Under the pieces are notes generated by a model. That model saw only the letters and a list, made by a program, of their open reading frames with translations, was not told where the DNA came from and searched no databases. A stretch of DNA of 64,000 bases from SZAS-103 sp036496805 (lineage in GTDB: Bacteria; Pseudomonadota; Gammaproteobacteria; Xanthomonadales; Xanthomonadaceae). Below, piece by piece: positions 26,062 to 34,973 of the stretch (position 1 is the stretch's first letter; every line of letters starts with the position of its first letter). The position numbers were made by a program, and so were the translations under genes. The stretch spans positions 1-64,000 of the forward strand of contig DASXKN010000012.1 in the NCBI GenBank assembly GCA_036496805.1, read 5' to 3'.

Positions 26062-27942
26062 ATGGCCCTGATCACTTTCCAGAATGCGCACTACGGCGTC
26101 GGCGGCCCGGCGCTGCTGGACGACGTCGTGCTCGGCATCGAGGCGAACGAGCGCATCTGCGTGGTCGGTCGCAACGGTGCGGGCAAGTCCACCCTGCTGC
26201 GACTGCTGGCGCGCGAGATCGTGCCCGACGACGGCGAGATCCGTTTCTCCGAAGGCGTGCGCGTCGGCCGGCTCGCGCAGGAAGTGCCGCAGGGCACCGA
26301 CGGCGACGTGTTCGACGTGGTTGCCGATGGCCTGGGCGAACTCGGCCACTGGCTTGCCGAATTCCATCACATCAGCCATGCGGCCGATGTCGACATGGAC
26401 GCGCTCGCGGACGTGCAGGCGAGGATCGAGCGCGCCAACGGCTGGGACCTCGAACGCCGCGTCACCGAAGTCATCAGCAAGCTCGACCTGCCCGAAGACG
26501 CTGCGTTCGCGTCGCTCTCGGGCGGCATGAAGCGCCGCGTGCTGCTCGCGCGCGCGCTCGTCGCCGAGCCCGACGTGCTCCTGCTCGACGAGCCGACCAA
26601 CCACCTCGACATCGCCTCGATCGACTGGCTCGAGGAATTCCTGCGCGGCTTCCGCGGCAGCCTCGTGTTCGTCACCCACGACCGCCGCTTCCTGCGCTCG
26701 CTCGCCACCCGCATCGTCGAGATCGACCGCGGCCGCGTCACCAGTTGGCCCGGCGACTACGACAACTACCTGCGCCGCCGCGAGGAGCGCCTGCACGCCG
26801 AGGCGCAGGAGAACGCGCGCTTCGACAAGCTGCTGGCCCAGGAGGAAGTGTGGATCCGCCAGGGCATCAAGGCGCGCCGCACCCGCGACGAGGGCCGCGT
26901 GCGCCGGCTCGAGGCGATGCGCAACGAGCGCTCGCAGCGGCGCGAGCAGGTCGGCAAGGTGAAGCTCACCGCGCTGGAGACGCAGGCTTCGGGCAAGAAG
27001 GTGATCCAGGCCGAGGACGTGTCGTTCGCGTACGACGGCCGCGCCATCGTGCGCGAGCTGACGACCACGATCCTGCGCGGTGACCGCATCGGCCTGATCG
27101 GCCCGAACGGCGTCGGCAAGACCACCCTGATCCGCCTGCTGCTCGGCCAGATCGCGCCACAGTCCGGCGAGGTCAAGGTCGGCACCCACCTGCAGGTCGC
27201 GTACTTCGACCAGCACCGCGCCGCGCTGCGCGAGGACTGGAACGCGCTCGACAACGTTTCCGAAGGCCTCGAATTCATCGAGACCAACAACGGTCGCAAG
27301 CACGTGCTCGCCTACCTGCAGGATTTCCTGTTCACGCCGGAGCGCGCGCGCGCGCCAATCACGCGCCTGTCCGGCGGCGAGCGCAACCGCCTGCTGCTGG
27401 CGAAGCTGTTCGCGCAGCCGTCGAACCTGCTGGTGATGGACGAGCCGACCAACGACCTCGACGTCGAGACGCTGGAGTTGCTCGAAGAATTGCTGGCCGA
27501 CTATCCGGGCACCCTGTTGCTGGTGAGCCACGACCGCGACTTCCTCGACCACGTGGTGACGAGCACGCTCGTGTTCGAAGGCGACGGCCGCATCGGCGAT
27601 TACGTGGGTGGTTATTCGGACTGGCTGCGGCAGCGGCCGAAGACGACCGTCATTGCCCCGGCGAAGCCGCAGCTCACGCCGCAGCCGCAGCCCACGCCGA
27701 AAGTCGAATCGCCCCCGCAAAGGCGCAAGCTCGGTTTCAGGGAGCAACGCGAGCTGGAGCAGTTGCCCGCGCGCATCGCGGCATTGGAAGCGGATATAAC
27801 GGGACGTGCGGCTGCGATGCAGGAGCCGGATTTCTATCGCAACGGCGCGGCCCACATCACCGCCGCCAATGCCGATCTCGCGGCGCGCCAGTCCGAACTC
27901 GAGGCCGCGTATGCGCGGTGGATGGAACTCGACGGCAACTGA
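26062..27942 (+). CDS. uup: ABC-F ATPase Uup
   Basis: A 626-residue cytoplasmic ABC-F protein with two ATPase domains and no membrane segments. Domain 1 has GRNGAGKST, LSGGMKRR and LLDEPTNHLD; domain 2 has GPNGVGKTT, LSGGERNR and VMDEPTNDLD. The linker between them and a C-terminal charged coiled-coil extension (after about residue 555) are typical of Uup. Uup suppresses precise transposon excision and acts on branched DNA or ribosomes. Its start lies next to a dispersed palindromic repeat. Confidence 0.93.
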   Translation: MALITFQNAHYGVGGPALLDDVVLGIEANERICVVGRNGAGKSTLLRLLAREIVPDDGEIRFSEGVRVGRLAQEVPQGTDGDVFDVVADGLGELGHWLAEFHHISHAADVDMDALADVQARIERANGWDLERRVTEVISKLDLPEDAAFASLSGGMKRRVLLARALVAEPDVLLLDEPTNHLDIASIDWLEEFLRGFRGSLVFVTHDRRFLRSLATRIVEIDRGRVTSWPGDYDNYLRRREERLHAEAQENARFDKLLAQEEVWIRQGIKARRTRDEGRVRRLEAMRNERSQRREQVGKVKLTALETQASGKKVIQAEDVSFAYDGRAIVRELTTTILRGDRIGLIGPNGVGKTTLIRLLLGQIAPQSGEVKVGTHLQVAYFDQHRAALREDWNALDNVSEGLEFIETNNGRKHVLAYLQDFLFTPERARAPITRLSGGERNRLLLAKLFAQPSNLLVMDEPTNDLDVETLELLEELLADYPGTLLLVSHDRDFLDHVVTSTLVFEGDGRIGDYVGGYSDWLRQRPKTTVIAPAKPQLTPQPQPTPKVESPPQRRKLGFREQRELEQLPARIAALEADITGRAAAMQEPDFYRNGAAHITAANADLAARQSELEAAYARWMELDGN

Positions 27943-28123
27943 CGACATCGCCTGTCGTCTCCCCTCCCTTGCTCGTCATCCCCGCGAAGGCGGGATCCAC
28001 CCAGGCGGTATCCCTTCTTCGGTCCAGCCACGCATGAGCAATAGCGTTTCGCGCTGACGCGCGGAACGCTTTGCTGTTCAAGACCCAGGCAAGACGGGCA
28101 GGGCGAGCAGCCAAGACCGCCCG
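27943..28123. repeat. Intergenic palindromes between uup and DUF456 gene
   Basis: CCCGCGAAGGCGGG at 27981-27994 is a short perfect palindrome of the kind widely dispersed in proteobacteria. Further on, AGCGTTTCGCGC and GCGCGGAACGCT can pair with one bulge. The genes converge here, so the structures may act as bidirectional terminators. Confidence 0.5.
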
Positions 28124-28609
28124 CTACCTCACGAAGATCGCGAACAGGAAGATTCCCAGCATCGCGAACACCAGCACCAGCTTGAACAGCATCCCCACGA
28201 TCATGCCGATCCACGTCCCCATGCCCACCCGCGTGGCGTGATCGAGATCGCGGCCGTGCAGCAGTTCTCCGCCGATCGCCCCGAGGAAGGGACCGAACAG
28301 CAGGCCTGGCAGTCCGAAGAACAGTCCGACGATCGTGCCCGCCGCAGCACCGGCGATCGCCAGCCTGCTCGCACCGACGCGTTTCGCGCCGAGCAGGCTT
28401 GCGACGGAGTCGACCGCGATCGCGAGCAGGGTCAGCACGGCGAGGACGACGACGGCCCATACCGGGATCACCCGGAAGTCGTCCGCCCAGGCCGCGAGCA
28501 ACATGCCCGCGAACACCACCGGAACGCCCGGCAGCAGCACGGCCGTGCCGATGATGCCGAGCACGATCAGCACCGCCGAGGCGATGTAGGCGAGCAGGTG
28601 ATGATCCAT
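28124..28609 (-). CDS. DUF456 membrane protein
   Basis: A 161-residue inner-membrane protein. Hydrophobic segments alternate with glycine-rich turns: LGIIGTAVLLPGVPVVFAG at the N-terminus, then LFFGLPGLLFGPFLGAIGGE in the middle, both characteristic of DUF456. The function is unknown in the family. Start ATG 28609 fits; the frame upstream has no resemblance. It is divergent from the second cold-shock gene, with 317 bases between them. Confidence 0.85.
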   Translation of the reverse strand: MDHHLLAYIASAVLIVLGIIGTAVLLPGVPVVFAGMLLAAWADDFRVIPVWAVVVLAVLTLLAIAVDSVASLLGAKRVGASRLAIAGAAAGTIVGLFFGLPGLLFGPFLGAIGGELLHGRDLDHATRVGMGTWIGMIVGMLFKLVLVFAMLGIFLFAIFVR

Positions 28610-28793
28610 GAAGGGTCTTCGGTTTCTTCGTGCGGCTTGGGGAAGATGGGCCGTCGCTGCGCCGGCTTCCATCATGCGTCGCGGACGCCGCTCGGCGATG
28701 TTGCGACGCAACAGAAATACGCTTCGCAAACCGCCGCCCCCTCCCTCGCATTGCGCGAAAGCTTGAACTACACTTCGGCCGCTGGTGTTGCAT

Positions 28794-28926
28794 GTCACTG
28801 TAGATCGTGACCCGATGCGTGTCTGATCTGAAGATCCGCTCCATCGTCTCCATCGACGTACTCTTGCAGACCCAGTACCACCGGCCGGCAACGGCCAATC
28901 AAGACCGAAAGCACCAGGAGTGATTT
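28794..28926 (+). promoter_or_regulatory. Cold-shock mRNA leader, second copy
   Basis: GTCACTGT-N4-CGTG-N-CCCGATGCG spans 28794-28819 and GATCCGCTCCATCGT spans 28833-28847, 94 bases before the start; in the other csp leader this distance is 96. The CACCAGGAGT block before the start codon also matches. Conservation outside the coding region suggests a shared RNA control element. The upstream part of the gap (28610-28793) shows no gene. Confidence 0.65.
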
Positions 28927-29136
28927 ATGTCGGATCGTCAGATGGGCACCGTGAAATGGTTCAACGATGCCAAGGGTTTTGGCTTCATTGCCCGCGAGAA
29001 CGGCGAGGATGTGTTCGTGCACTTCCGCGCGATCATGGGCACTGGCTTCAAGAGCCTCAAGGAAGGCCAGAAAGTCAGCTTCAAGGTCGTGCAGGGCCAG
29101 AAGGGCCTGCAGGCTGAAGAAGTCGAGCCGATGTAA
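28927..29136 (+). CDS. Cold-shock protein (CspA family), second copy
   Basis: A 69-residue cold-shock domain protein with KGFGFI and VFVHF RNA-binding motifs, differing from the copy at 17568 mainly near the N- and C-termini. It binds single-stranded nucleic acids. It has a conserved long leader and its own terminator, so it is a single-gene unit. Confidence 0.95.
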   Translation: MSDRQMGTVKWFNDAKGFGFIARENGEDVFVHFRAIMGTGFKSLKEGQKVSFKVVQGQKGLQAEEVEPM

Positions 29137-29161
29137 GCTCAACCCGGCGCATTGCCATCGG

Positions 29162-29192
29162 AACCCGGAGCGGAAACGCTCCGGGTTTTTTT
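29162..29192 (+). terminator. Rho-independent terminator after second csp
   Basis: AACCCGGAGCG (29162-29172) pairs perfectly with CGCTCCGGGTT (29177-29187) around a GAAA tetraloop, followed by a T run to 29192. Confidence 0.95.
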
Positions 29193-29207
29193 ATGTGCGA
29201 CGTTCCC

Positions 29208-29645
29208 TCAGCGCACCAGGCGTGCGCGGCAGTTCGCGTCCACACTGACGCGCGAACCCATGCCGATGCCGCCCAGTTCGCGCTGGCTGACGATCAGCTT
29301 GCGGCCGTCGTCCATCTGCACATAGAGGTCGTGGCCCGGACCATTGCCGCCTGCTGACGGATGCGCGTCCTGTTCGTTCGTGGCGTTGCCCAGCACGCCG
29401 CCGAGGACGCCGCCGCTCATCGTGCCGGCCGCGTCGTGCCCGTCTGGATTCGTCAGCCGCACCACCCGGCCGTCGCCGGCAATGCAGCGGGACGCCGGGT
29501 TCGGCGCCCCGTGTCCGGCATTGGGCGGAACGATCACGGTCGTACCCGGCGCCGGCATCGGTTCCCTCACGGTGGAATTCGTCGCGCAGGCGGCGAGGGC
29601 GAGCACCAGCGCCGCGACGACGAAACTGCGGCGATGCCCGCGCAT
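29208..29645 (-). CDS. Predicted lipoprotein with glycine-zipper-like segment
   Basis: A 145-residue lipoprotein. The signal peptide ends in the lipobox LAAC with Cys20. A glycine-rich stretch (GTMSGGVLGGVLGN) resembles glycine-zipper outer-membrane lipoproteins such as SlyB but is short. The C-terminal part (LYVQMDDGRKLIVSQRELGGIGMGSRVSV) looks like a small beta fold also seen in SlyB-like proteins. Its ATG overlaps the stop of the cytochrome gene (ATGA), so the pair is coupled. Function is unknown. Confidence 0.75.
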   Translation of the reverse strand: MRGHRRSFVVAALVLALAACATNSTVREPMPAPGTTVIVPPNAGHGAPNPASRCIAGDGRVVRLTNPDGHDAAGTMSGGVLGGVLGNATNEQDAHPSAGGNGPGHDLYVQMDDGRKLIVSQRELGGIGMGSRVSVDANCRARLVR

Positions 29646-30049
29646 CAGTGCTTGAACTCCTGATGGCAGGCCTTGCACTCGTGGCCGATCTTGGTCATCG
29701 CCGCACTCAGCGACGGGCAATCGGCCGGCGGCGCGGCCAGCGTCGTGTCGAGCGCGGCGCGCAGGTTGCTCGCCTTCTGGCGGAAGTCGGCTTCCTTCTC
29801 GACCGGCAGGAAGATCGGCTCGATGTCGTTCGACAGCGCGCGCAGTGCCTGCAGGTGCGGCAGGTTGTCGGTCGCGGCGCAGTGGTTCTGCTTCACGTTC
29901 GCGTCCAGCGCATCCAGGTGGAAGTCCTGCATGTGCATCAGCGCGCTGGTCATGTGCGGCCCACTCTTGAACGCGCTCATGGCCATCACCGTGCCGATGA
30001 TGCCGATGACCAGGCCCAGGGCGAGGGCGATCGGGACTGCGTAACGCAT
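29645..30049 (-). CDS. Membrane-anchored monoheme cytochrome c (c556/c'-like)
   Basis: A 134-residue exported protein with an uncleaved or cleaved N-terminal hydrophobic helix (about residues 4-24), a four-helix-type body, and a single CKACH heme site at 125-129. A C-terminal heme motif is the arrangement of cytochromes c' and c556. It probably carries electrons or binds small ligands in the periplasm. It is the first gene of a two-gene leftward unit and is divergent from tcdA. Confidence 0.82.
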   Translation of the reverse strand: MRYAVPIALALGLVIGIIGTVMAMSAFKSGPHMTSALMHMQDFHLDALDANVKQNHCAATDNLPHLQALRALSNDIEPIFLPVEKEADFRQKASNLRAALDTTLAAPPADCPSLSAAMTKIGHECKACHQEFKH

Positions 30050-30131
30050 GCAACCTCCTGCGATGGGCGGATCGGGGGCGGACGGCCGCACGATATCATG
30101 GCGTTTCGACCGATCGCGACGCACCGGAATC

Positions 30132-30935
30132 ATGGACAGCAGGACCCGTCTCTACCGCGAACGCTTCGCCGGCATCGACCGCCTGTACGGCGCCGGCGCT
30201 GCGCTGCGGCTGGCCGATCGCCACGTCGGCGTGGTCGGTCTCGGCGGTGTCGGTTCCTGGGCGGTGGAGGCGCTGGCGCGCAGCGGCGTCGGCCGGCTCA
30301 CCCTGATCGACGCCGACGATGTCTGCCTGTCCAACACCAACCGCCAGTCGCATGCGCTCGATGGCCAGTACGGGCGCGGCAAGGGCGCGGTGCTGGCCGA
30401 GCGCGCGCTGGCGATCAACCCGTCGGCGCACATCGATGTGGTGCCCGAGTTTCTCGTGGCCGCGAACATGGAAGCGATGCTGGCGCGCGGCTTCGACGTC
30501 GCGATCGACGCCTGCGACAGCCTGCGCAGCAAGATCGAGCTGGTCGTCGCCTGCAAGCGTCGCAAGCTGCCGCTGGTGGTGTCGGGCTCGGCCGGAGGCC
30601 GCACCGACCCGACCCTCGTGCGCGTGCGCGACCTCAGCCGCACCGAGCACGATGCGATGCTCGCGCTGGTGCGCAAGCGCCTGCGCGCGGACCACAAGTT
30701 TCCGCGCAACCCCGATCGCTACTTCGGCATCCCGGCGGTGTACTCGCTGGAAAACGTGAAGTACCAGCACCCCGATGGCAGCGTCTGCGGCGTGCGGCCT
30801 TCGATGGAGCCGTCGGCTGCGCTCAAGCTCGATTGCGGCGGAGGGCTGGGCGCGGCGACGCATGTGACTGGTGCTTTCGCCTTCGCGGCGGTGGGGCGGG
30901 CGCTGGAACTGCTGCTGAAAGCCGCGAACGGCTGA
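30132..30935 (+). CDS. tcdA: tRNA threonylcarbamoyladenosine dehydratase TcdA (CsdL)
   Basis: A 267-residue E1-like ATP-dependent enzyme that cyclises t6A37 in tRNA to ct6A. It has the nucleotide-binding motif VGVVGLGGVGSWAVEALARSG. LIDADDVCLSNTNRQ and DACDSLRSKIELV follow. VSGSAGGRTDPT and the C-terminal GAATHVTGAFAFAA complete the TcdA pattern. Start ATG 30132 gives the family length. Confidence 0.93.
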   Translation: MDSRTRLYRERFAGIDRLYGAGAALRLADRHVGVVGLGGVGSWAVEALARSGVGRLTLIDADDVCLSNTNRQSHALDGQYGRGKGAVLAERALAINPSAHIDVVPEFLVAANMEAMLARGFDVAIDACDSLRSKIELVVACKRRKLPLVVSGSAGGRTDPTLVRVRDLSRTEHDAMLALVRKRLRADHKFPRNPDRYFGIPAVYSLENVKYQHPDGSVCGVRPSMEPSAALKLDCGGGLGAATHVTGAFAFAAVGRALELLLKAANG

Positions 30936-30941
30936 CGCGAT

Positions 30942-31712
30942 TCAATCGGCCTCGGGTAACGCGAACAGATTCCGCGCATTGAGTTGCGTTGCGAATGCGA
31001 GCGCGGGCGGCGACATGCCGCGCAATCCGGCGACGCAGTCGCGGACGACGGTCAATCGCGAGGGTTCGTTGCGCTGTCCCCGATGGAAGGCGTCGGGCTG
31101 GTCCGGTGCATCGGTTTCCAGCAGCAGGAATTCGATCGGCATCGTCGCAACGATGCGCCGCAGTCGCTGCGCGCGCTCGTAGGTGACCGGGCCGCCGATG
31201 CCGAGGTGGAAGCCGAGTTTCCAGAGCTGGCGCGCCTGCTCCTCGCTGCCGGAAAAGCTGTGCACGACGCCGCGCAGTCCGCCGATGCGGCGCAGGGCTG
31301 CGATCACGGCGTCGACCGCCTTGCGCGCGTGCACCACCACGGGCAGGCCGAACTCGCGCGCGATCTTCAGTTGCTCCTCGAAGAAGAATTGCTGGCGCCG
31401 CGCATCGAGTCCTTCGACGTGGAAATCCAGGCCGCACTCGCCGACCGCGACCGGCCGGCCGACGCGCAGCACGTGCCGCAGCGCGAGCAGGTGGCGCTCC
31501 TCATGGACGGCGAGGTACATCGGGTGCAGGCCATAGGCCGGATGCAGGCCCTCATGGCTCTCGCACAGGGCGCGCAGCTTCGGCCAGCCGGCGGCGGCGA
31601 CCGCCGGAACGACCTGCGTCGCCACGCCAGCCGCGCGTGCGCGCTCGATCACAGCGTCGCGGTCGGCGTCGAATTCTGGCGCATCGAGGTGGCAGTGGCT
31701 GTCGAAGAGCAT
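30942..31712 (-). CDS. TatD-family metal-dependent hydrolase/deoxyribonuclease
   Basis: A 256-residue TIM-barrel metal-dependent nuclease. The metal ligands are visible: FDSHCHLD at the N-terminus, VGECGLDF, VVHARKA, VVHSFSG and LLETDAPDQP. Family members act as 3'-5' DNases or RNases and some in D-Tyr-tRNA or DNA repair. It is convergent with tcdA, six bases apart. The ATG at 31712 is just upstream of the first metal motif. Whether it is TatD, YcfH or YjjV cannot be decided here. Confidence 0.9.
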   Translation of the reverse strand: MLFDSHCHLDAPEFDADRDAVIERARAAGVATQVVPAVAAAGWPKLRALCESHEGLHPAYGLHPMYLAVHEERHLLALRHVLRVGRPVAVGECGLDFHVEGLDARRQQFFFEEQLKIAREFGLPVVVHARKAVDAVIAALRRIGGLRGVVHSFSGSEEQARQLWKLGFHLGIGGPVTYERAQRLRRIVATMPIEFLLLETDAPDQPDAFHRGQRNEPSRLTVVRDCVAGLRGMSPPALAFATQLNARNLFALPEAD

Positions 31713-31820
31713 GGTGCGGGAACGTTGAACGGGGAAACAGAATTGCATGGCCGGGCCTGCCGCGAAACCGAGGTGCCCGGCGGGCAGGCAGGTCGCGGGT
31801 GACGCGACCCCTGCGTCTTC

Positions 31821-31989
31821 CCCTCTCCCTCCGGGAGAGGGTGCCGAAGGCGGGTGAGGGAAAGCCCTTGCGAATTCACGCGAAAGCATCACTAGCCGAA
31901 GACCATGGCCTCGGCTTTTCCAAAGCTGCGGATCCACACAGAGCCATCCCTCATCCGCCTTCGGCACCTTCTCCCAAGGGGAGAAGGGA
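31821..31989. repeat. REPIN-like pair of inverted palindromic elements
   Basis: The left element has a perfect 9-bp hairpin, CCCTCTCCC/GGGAGAGGG (31822-31830/31834-31842), followed by a 22-base tail (31841-31862). The right element, in opposite orientation, has the matching tail at 31947-31968 (21 of 22 bases) and its own hairpin, CCTTCTCCC/GGGAGAAGG (31967-31975/31979-31987). The two could fold into one long cruciform. They occupy most of the 434-base gap between tatD and gcdH, where no gene is seen. Confidence 0.75.
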
Positions 31990-32146
31990 AGCGTTCGACC
32001 CCTGTCCCGGCTGCGGCATGCAAACCAGACCAACACGCCGCCTCGCAAGGGGTTACGCCGCCGCACCCCAGCCGTTAAAATGACTGGCTGGCCGCAACGG
32101 CCTCATTTTCGTCATCCCCATCCCCGCGACTGCCGGTTCCCGACCC

Positions 32147-33313
32147 ATGCCCCTGAATCCCCTCGATCTCTACGACGTCCGTTCCCTGCTCAGCGATGAG
32201 GAGCGCGCGGTGCAGGACACCGTGGCGCGCTTCACCGACGAGCGCGTGCTGCCGATCATCGGCGACTGCTTCGACCAGGGCCGTTTCCCCAAGGAACTGG
32301 TGCCCGAAATCGCCGAACTCGGCCTGCTCGGCGCGACCCTGCCGGAGCAATACGGCGGCCATGGCCTCAACGGCGTCAGCTACGGCCTGATCTGCCAGGA
32401 ACTCGAGCGCGGCGATTCGGGCATCCGCAGCTTCGTCAGCGTGCAGTCCTCGCTGTGCATGTACCCGATCTACGCCTACGGCAGCGAAGAGCAGCGCATG
32501 CGCTGGCTGCCGGGCATGGCGGCAGGCAAGACCATCGGCTGCTTCGGCCTGACCGAGCCGCACGGCGGCTCCGATCCGGCCAACATGAAGACCCACGCCA
32601 AGCGCGACGCCGGCGGCGACTGGATCATCAACGGTGGCAAGATGTGGATCACGAACGGCAACCTCGCCGACATCGCGATCGTCTGGGCGATGACCGACGA
32701 GGGCATCCAGGGCTTCCTGGTGGAGAAGGGCATGCCCGGCTTCACCGCGCAGGAAGTGCACAAGAAGATGAGCCTGCGCGCCTCGGTGACCTCGGCGCTG
32801 TTCTTCGACGGCGTGCGCGTGCCGGAGGCCAACCGCCTGCCGAACGTGAAGGGGCTCAAGGGTCCGCTGGGCTGCCTGACGCAGGCGCGCTACGGCATCA
32901 CCTGGGGTCCGATCGGCGCGGCCCAGGCCTGCCTCGACGAGGCGCTGAAGTACGGCGCCGAGCGCATCCTGTTCAACCGCCCGATCACCTCCAACCAGGC
33001 GGTGCAGCTCAAGCTCGCCGAGATGGCGCGCCGGATCACCCTGGCGCAGCTGATGTCGCTGCAGCTCGGCCGCCTGAAGGACGCCGGCAAGATGCAGCCG
33101 ACCCACGTCTCGCTCGCGAAGTGGAACAACTGCCGCATGGCCATCGACATCGCGCGCGAAACCCGCGACATCCTCGGCGGCGCCGGCATCACCACCGAGC
33201 ATTGCGCGATCCGGCATGCGCTCAACCTCGAATCGGTCATCACCTACGAGGGCACCGAGACCGTGCACCAGCTCGTGGTCGGCCGCGAGCTGACGGGCAT
33301 CAACGCGTTCTGA
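32147..33313 (+). CDS. gcdH: Glutaryl-CoA dehydrogenase
   Basis: A 388-residue FAD enzyme of the acyl-CoA dehydrogenase family, oxidising and decarboxylating glutaryl-CoA to crotonyl-CoA in lysine and tryptophan breakdown. LICQELERGDSGIRSFVSVQ, GCFGLTEPHGGSDPANM and KMWITNGNLADIAIVWA match the glutaryl-CoA branch. The catalytic base lies in TYEGTETVHQL, and the ending VVGRELTGINAF is typical. No other lysine degradation genes are adjacent. Start ATG 32147. Confidence 0.92.
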   Translation: MPLNPLDLYDVRSLLSDEERAVQDTVARFTDERVLPIIGDCFDQGRFPKELVPEIAELGLLGATLPEQYGGHGLNGVSYGLICQELERGDSGIRSFVSVQSSLCMYPIYAYGSEEQRMRWLPGMAAGKTIGCFGLTEPHGGSDPANMKTHAKRDAGGDWIINGGKMWITNGNLADIAIVWAMTDEGIQGFLVEKGMPGFTAQEVHKKMSLRASVTSALFFDGVRVPEANRLPNVKGLKGPLGCLTQARYGITWGPIGAAQACLDEALKYGAERILFNRPITSNQAVQLKLAEMARRITLAQLMSLQLGRLKDAGKMQPTHVSLAKWNNCRMAIDIARETRDILGGAGITTEHCAIRHALNLESVITYEGTETVHQLVVGRELTGINAF

Positions 33314-33317
33314 TCCG

Positions 33318-33902
33318 ATGCAGGTCCCCGACGTTCGCATCGAGACCGAACGGCTGATCCTGCGCCTGCCCAGGCGCGAGGATTTCGATGCCTATGCCGA
33401 AACCTATGGCGATGCGGAAGCGACCCGCCACCTCGGCGGCGTCCTGGCGCGGGCGACGGCGTGGCGCAAGTTCCTCCAGGGTCCGGGCGCGTGGCTGATC
33501 CAGGGATTCGCGATGTTCTCGGTCATCGAGAAGTCCAGCGGCGATTGGGTCGGCAGCCTCGGGCCATGGCGGCCGGACGGCTGGCCGGGCAATGAGATCG
33601 GCTGGATCCTGCACCGCAAGGCCTGGGGCAAGGGCTATGCCACCGAGGGTGCGACGGCCGCGGCCGACTGGGCATTCGCGAACCTCGGCTGGAGCGAGAT
33701 CATCCATTGCATCGACGTCGACAATGTCGCTTCGCAGAACGTCGCGCGCCGGCTCGGCTCGCAGGTCCTTCGGCGGACGACCATGCCGGCGCCGTTCGAG
33801 AACGTGGTCGTCGACGTGTGGGGACAATCGCGCGAGGAGTGGCTCGCGCGGCGCGTTTCGCTGGCCGCGCCGGCGCCGCCGGTGTTGCAAGGCGCCGACT
33901 GA
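33318..33902 (+). CDS. GNAT acetyltransferase, RimJ/RimL type
   Basis: A 194-residue acetyltransferase that starts four bases after gcdH and is probably co-transcribed. The N-terminus IETERLILRLPRREDFDAY and the acetyl-CoA loop (LHRKAWGKGYATEG) are typical of the family. VDVDNVASQNVARRLG matches the C-terminal motif. Substrates of such enzymes include N-terminal amines of proteins and amino acids; none can be predicted here. Confidence 0.9.
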   Translation: MQVPDVRIETERLILRLPRREDFDAYAETYGDAEATRHLGGVLARATAWRKFLQGPGAWLIQGFAMFSVIEKSSGDWVGSLGPWRPDGWPGNEIGWILHRKAWGKGYATEGATAAADWAFANLGWSEIIHCIDVDNVASQNVARRLGSQVLRRTTMPAPFENVVVDVWGQSREEWLARRVSLAAPAPPVLQGAD

Positions 33903-33955
33903 TGGGCTCCCCGATCCTGCCGCCGCATGCTTCCTCGCCCGCGCCCGCTTGCTCC

Positions 33956-34225
33956 TCAGGGCGGCGCGGCGATGCGCCTGGCGATCACCTCGATGGCTGC
34001 CTTGGCCTCGTCCAGACTGCAACCCATCCATTCTCGGTAAAGACTGATCGCTTCGATCGTATCGCCATTGCGCAGGGCCGACTCGATCGCGGCGATGGTC
34101 TCGACATGCAGCGAGCGCTGCGGCCGCGAGGACATGCCTGCTCCCCTGCGATAGCGCAGGAACAGCACGACGAAGACGCCCACCAGCACGGACACATAAG
34201 CCAACGGGCCGAATTCGTAGAACAT
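33956..34225 (-). CDS. Small membrane protein with L7/L12-like C-terminal motif
   Basis: An 89-residue leftward gene. One membrane helix near the N-terminus (FGPLAYVSVLVGVFVVLFL) is followed by a cytoplasmic helical tail. The tail has IESALRNGDTIEAISLYREWMGCSLDEAKAAIEVI, reminiscent of the ribosomal L7/L12 C-terminal fold found in many small membrane proteins. Function is unknown. It is divergent from the GST gene. Confidence 0.75.
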   Translation of the reverse strand: MFYEFGPLAYVSVLVGVFVVLFLRYRRGAGMSSRPQRSLHVETIAAIESALRNGDTIEAISLYREWMGCSLDEAKAAIEVIARRIAAPP

Positions 34226-34308
34226 CGCCAGCCTCGCCGCAGGGCAGGGTCCGGCGCCATCATCGCATCGTTTGTCGGCGGCCGTCGCACCGCACAGTCG
34301 AGGACACC

Positions 34309-34947
34309 ATGCTGACCGTGTATGGATACGGCCCTTCGGGCAACTGCCACAAGCTGCGGATGCTGCTGGGCCATCTCGGACGCGAACATCGCTGGATCGA
34401 GACCGACAGTGCGCACGGCGCGACGCGCACGCCCGGATACCTGGCGAAGAACCCGAACGGCAAGGTGCCGATGGTCGAGCTCGACGGCCGCATCATGGTC
34501 GAATCGAACGCGATCCTGTGCTGGCTCGCCGACGGCACGCCGTACTTCGCGGGCGATGCCTGGGAGCGCGCGCAGACGCTGAGCTGGATGTTCTTCGAGC
34601 AGTACAGCCACGAACCTTGCATCGCGGTCGCGCGCTTCATCTGCGGCTGGACGCCGATCGATTCGCCGCGCCGCGCCGACCTGCCGAAGCTGCGCGAGCG
34701 CGGCCACCAGGCGCTGGCGGTGATGGAGCGGCACCTGTCGACGAACGCGTGGTTCAGCAGCGGCGGTTACGGCATCGCCGACATCGCCCTGTTCGGTTAC
34801 ACCCACTGCGCGGACGAGGGTGGGTTCGACCTCGCGTCGTACCCGCGCATCGGCGAATGGCTGGCGCGCGTGAAGGCGCAACCGGGCTTCGTCGCGATGC
34901 CGCCGTACGCCGACGAGAACATCGCCCTGATCGCTACCTCGAAATGA
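34309..34947 (+). CDS. Glutathione S-transferase family protein
   Basis: A 212-residue GST. The thioredoxin-like domain starts TVYGYGPSGNCHKLRMLLGHLG, with a Ser/Cys at the active position. NPNGKVPMVELDG and VESNAILCWLAD bind glutathione. The C-terminal helical domain contains GIADIALFGYTH. It is not closely similar to the GST at 5843. The substrate is unknown. Confidence 0.9.
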   Translation: MLTVYGYGPSGNCHKLRMLLGHLGREHRWIETDSAHGATRTPGYLAKNPNGKVPMVELDGRIMVESNAILCWLADGTPYFAGDAWERAQTLSWMFFEQYSHEPCIAVARFICGWTPIDSPRRADLPKLRERGHQALAVMERHLSTNAWFSSGGYGIADIALFGYTHCADEGGFDLASYPRIGEWLARVKAQPGFVAMPPYADENIALIATSK

Positions 34948-34973
34948 GCGCCGTCGGGCAGCTAACAGACGTC

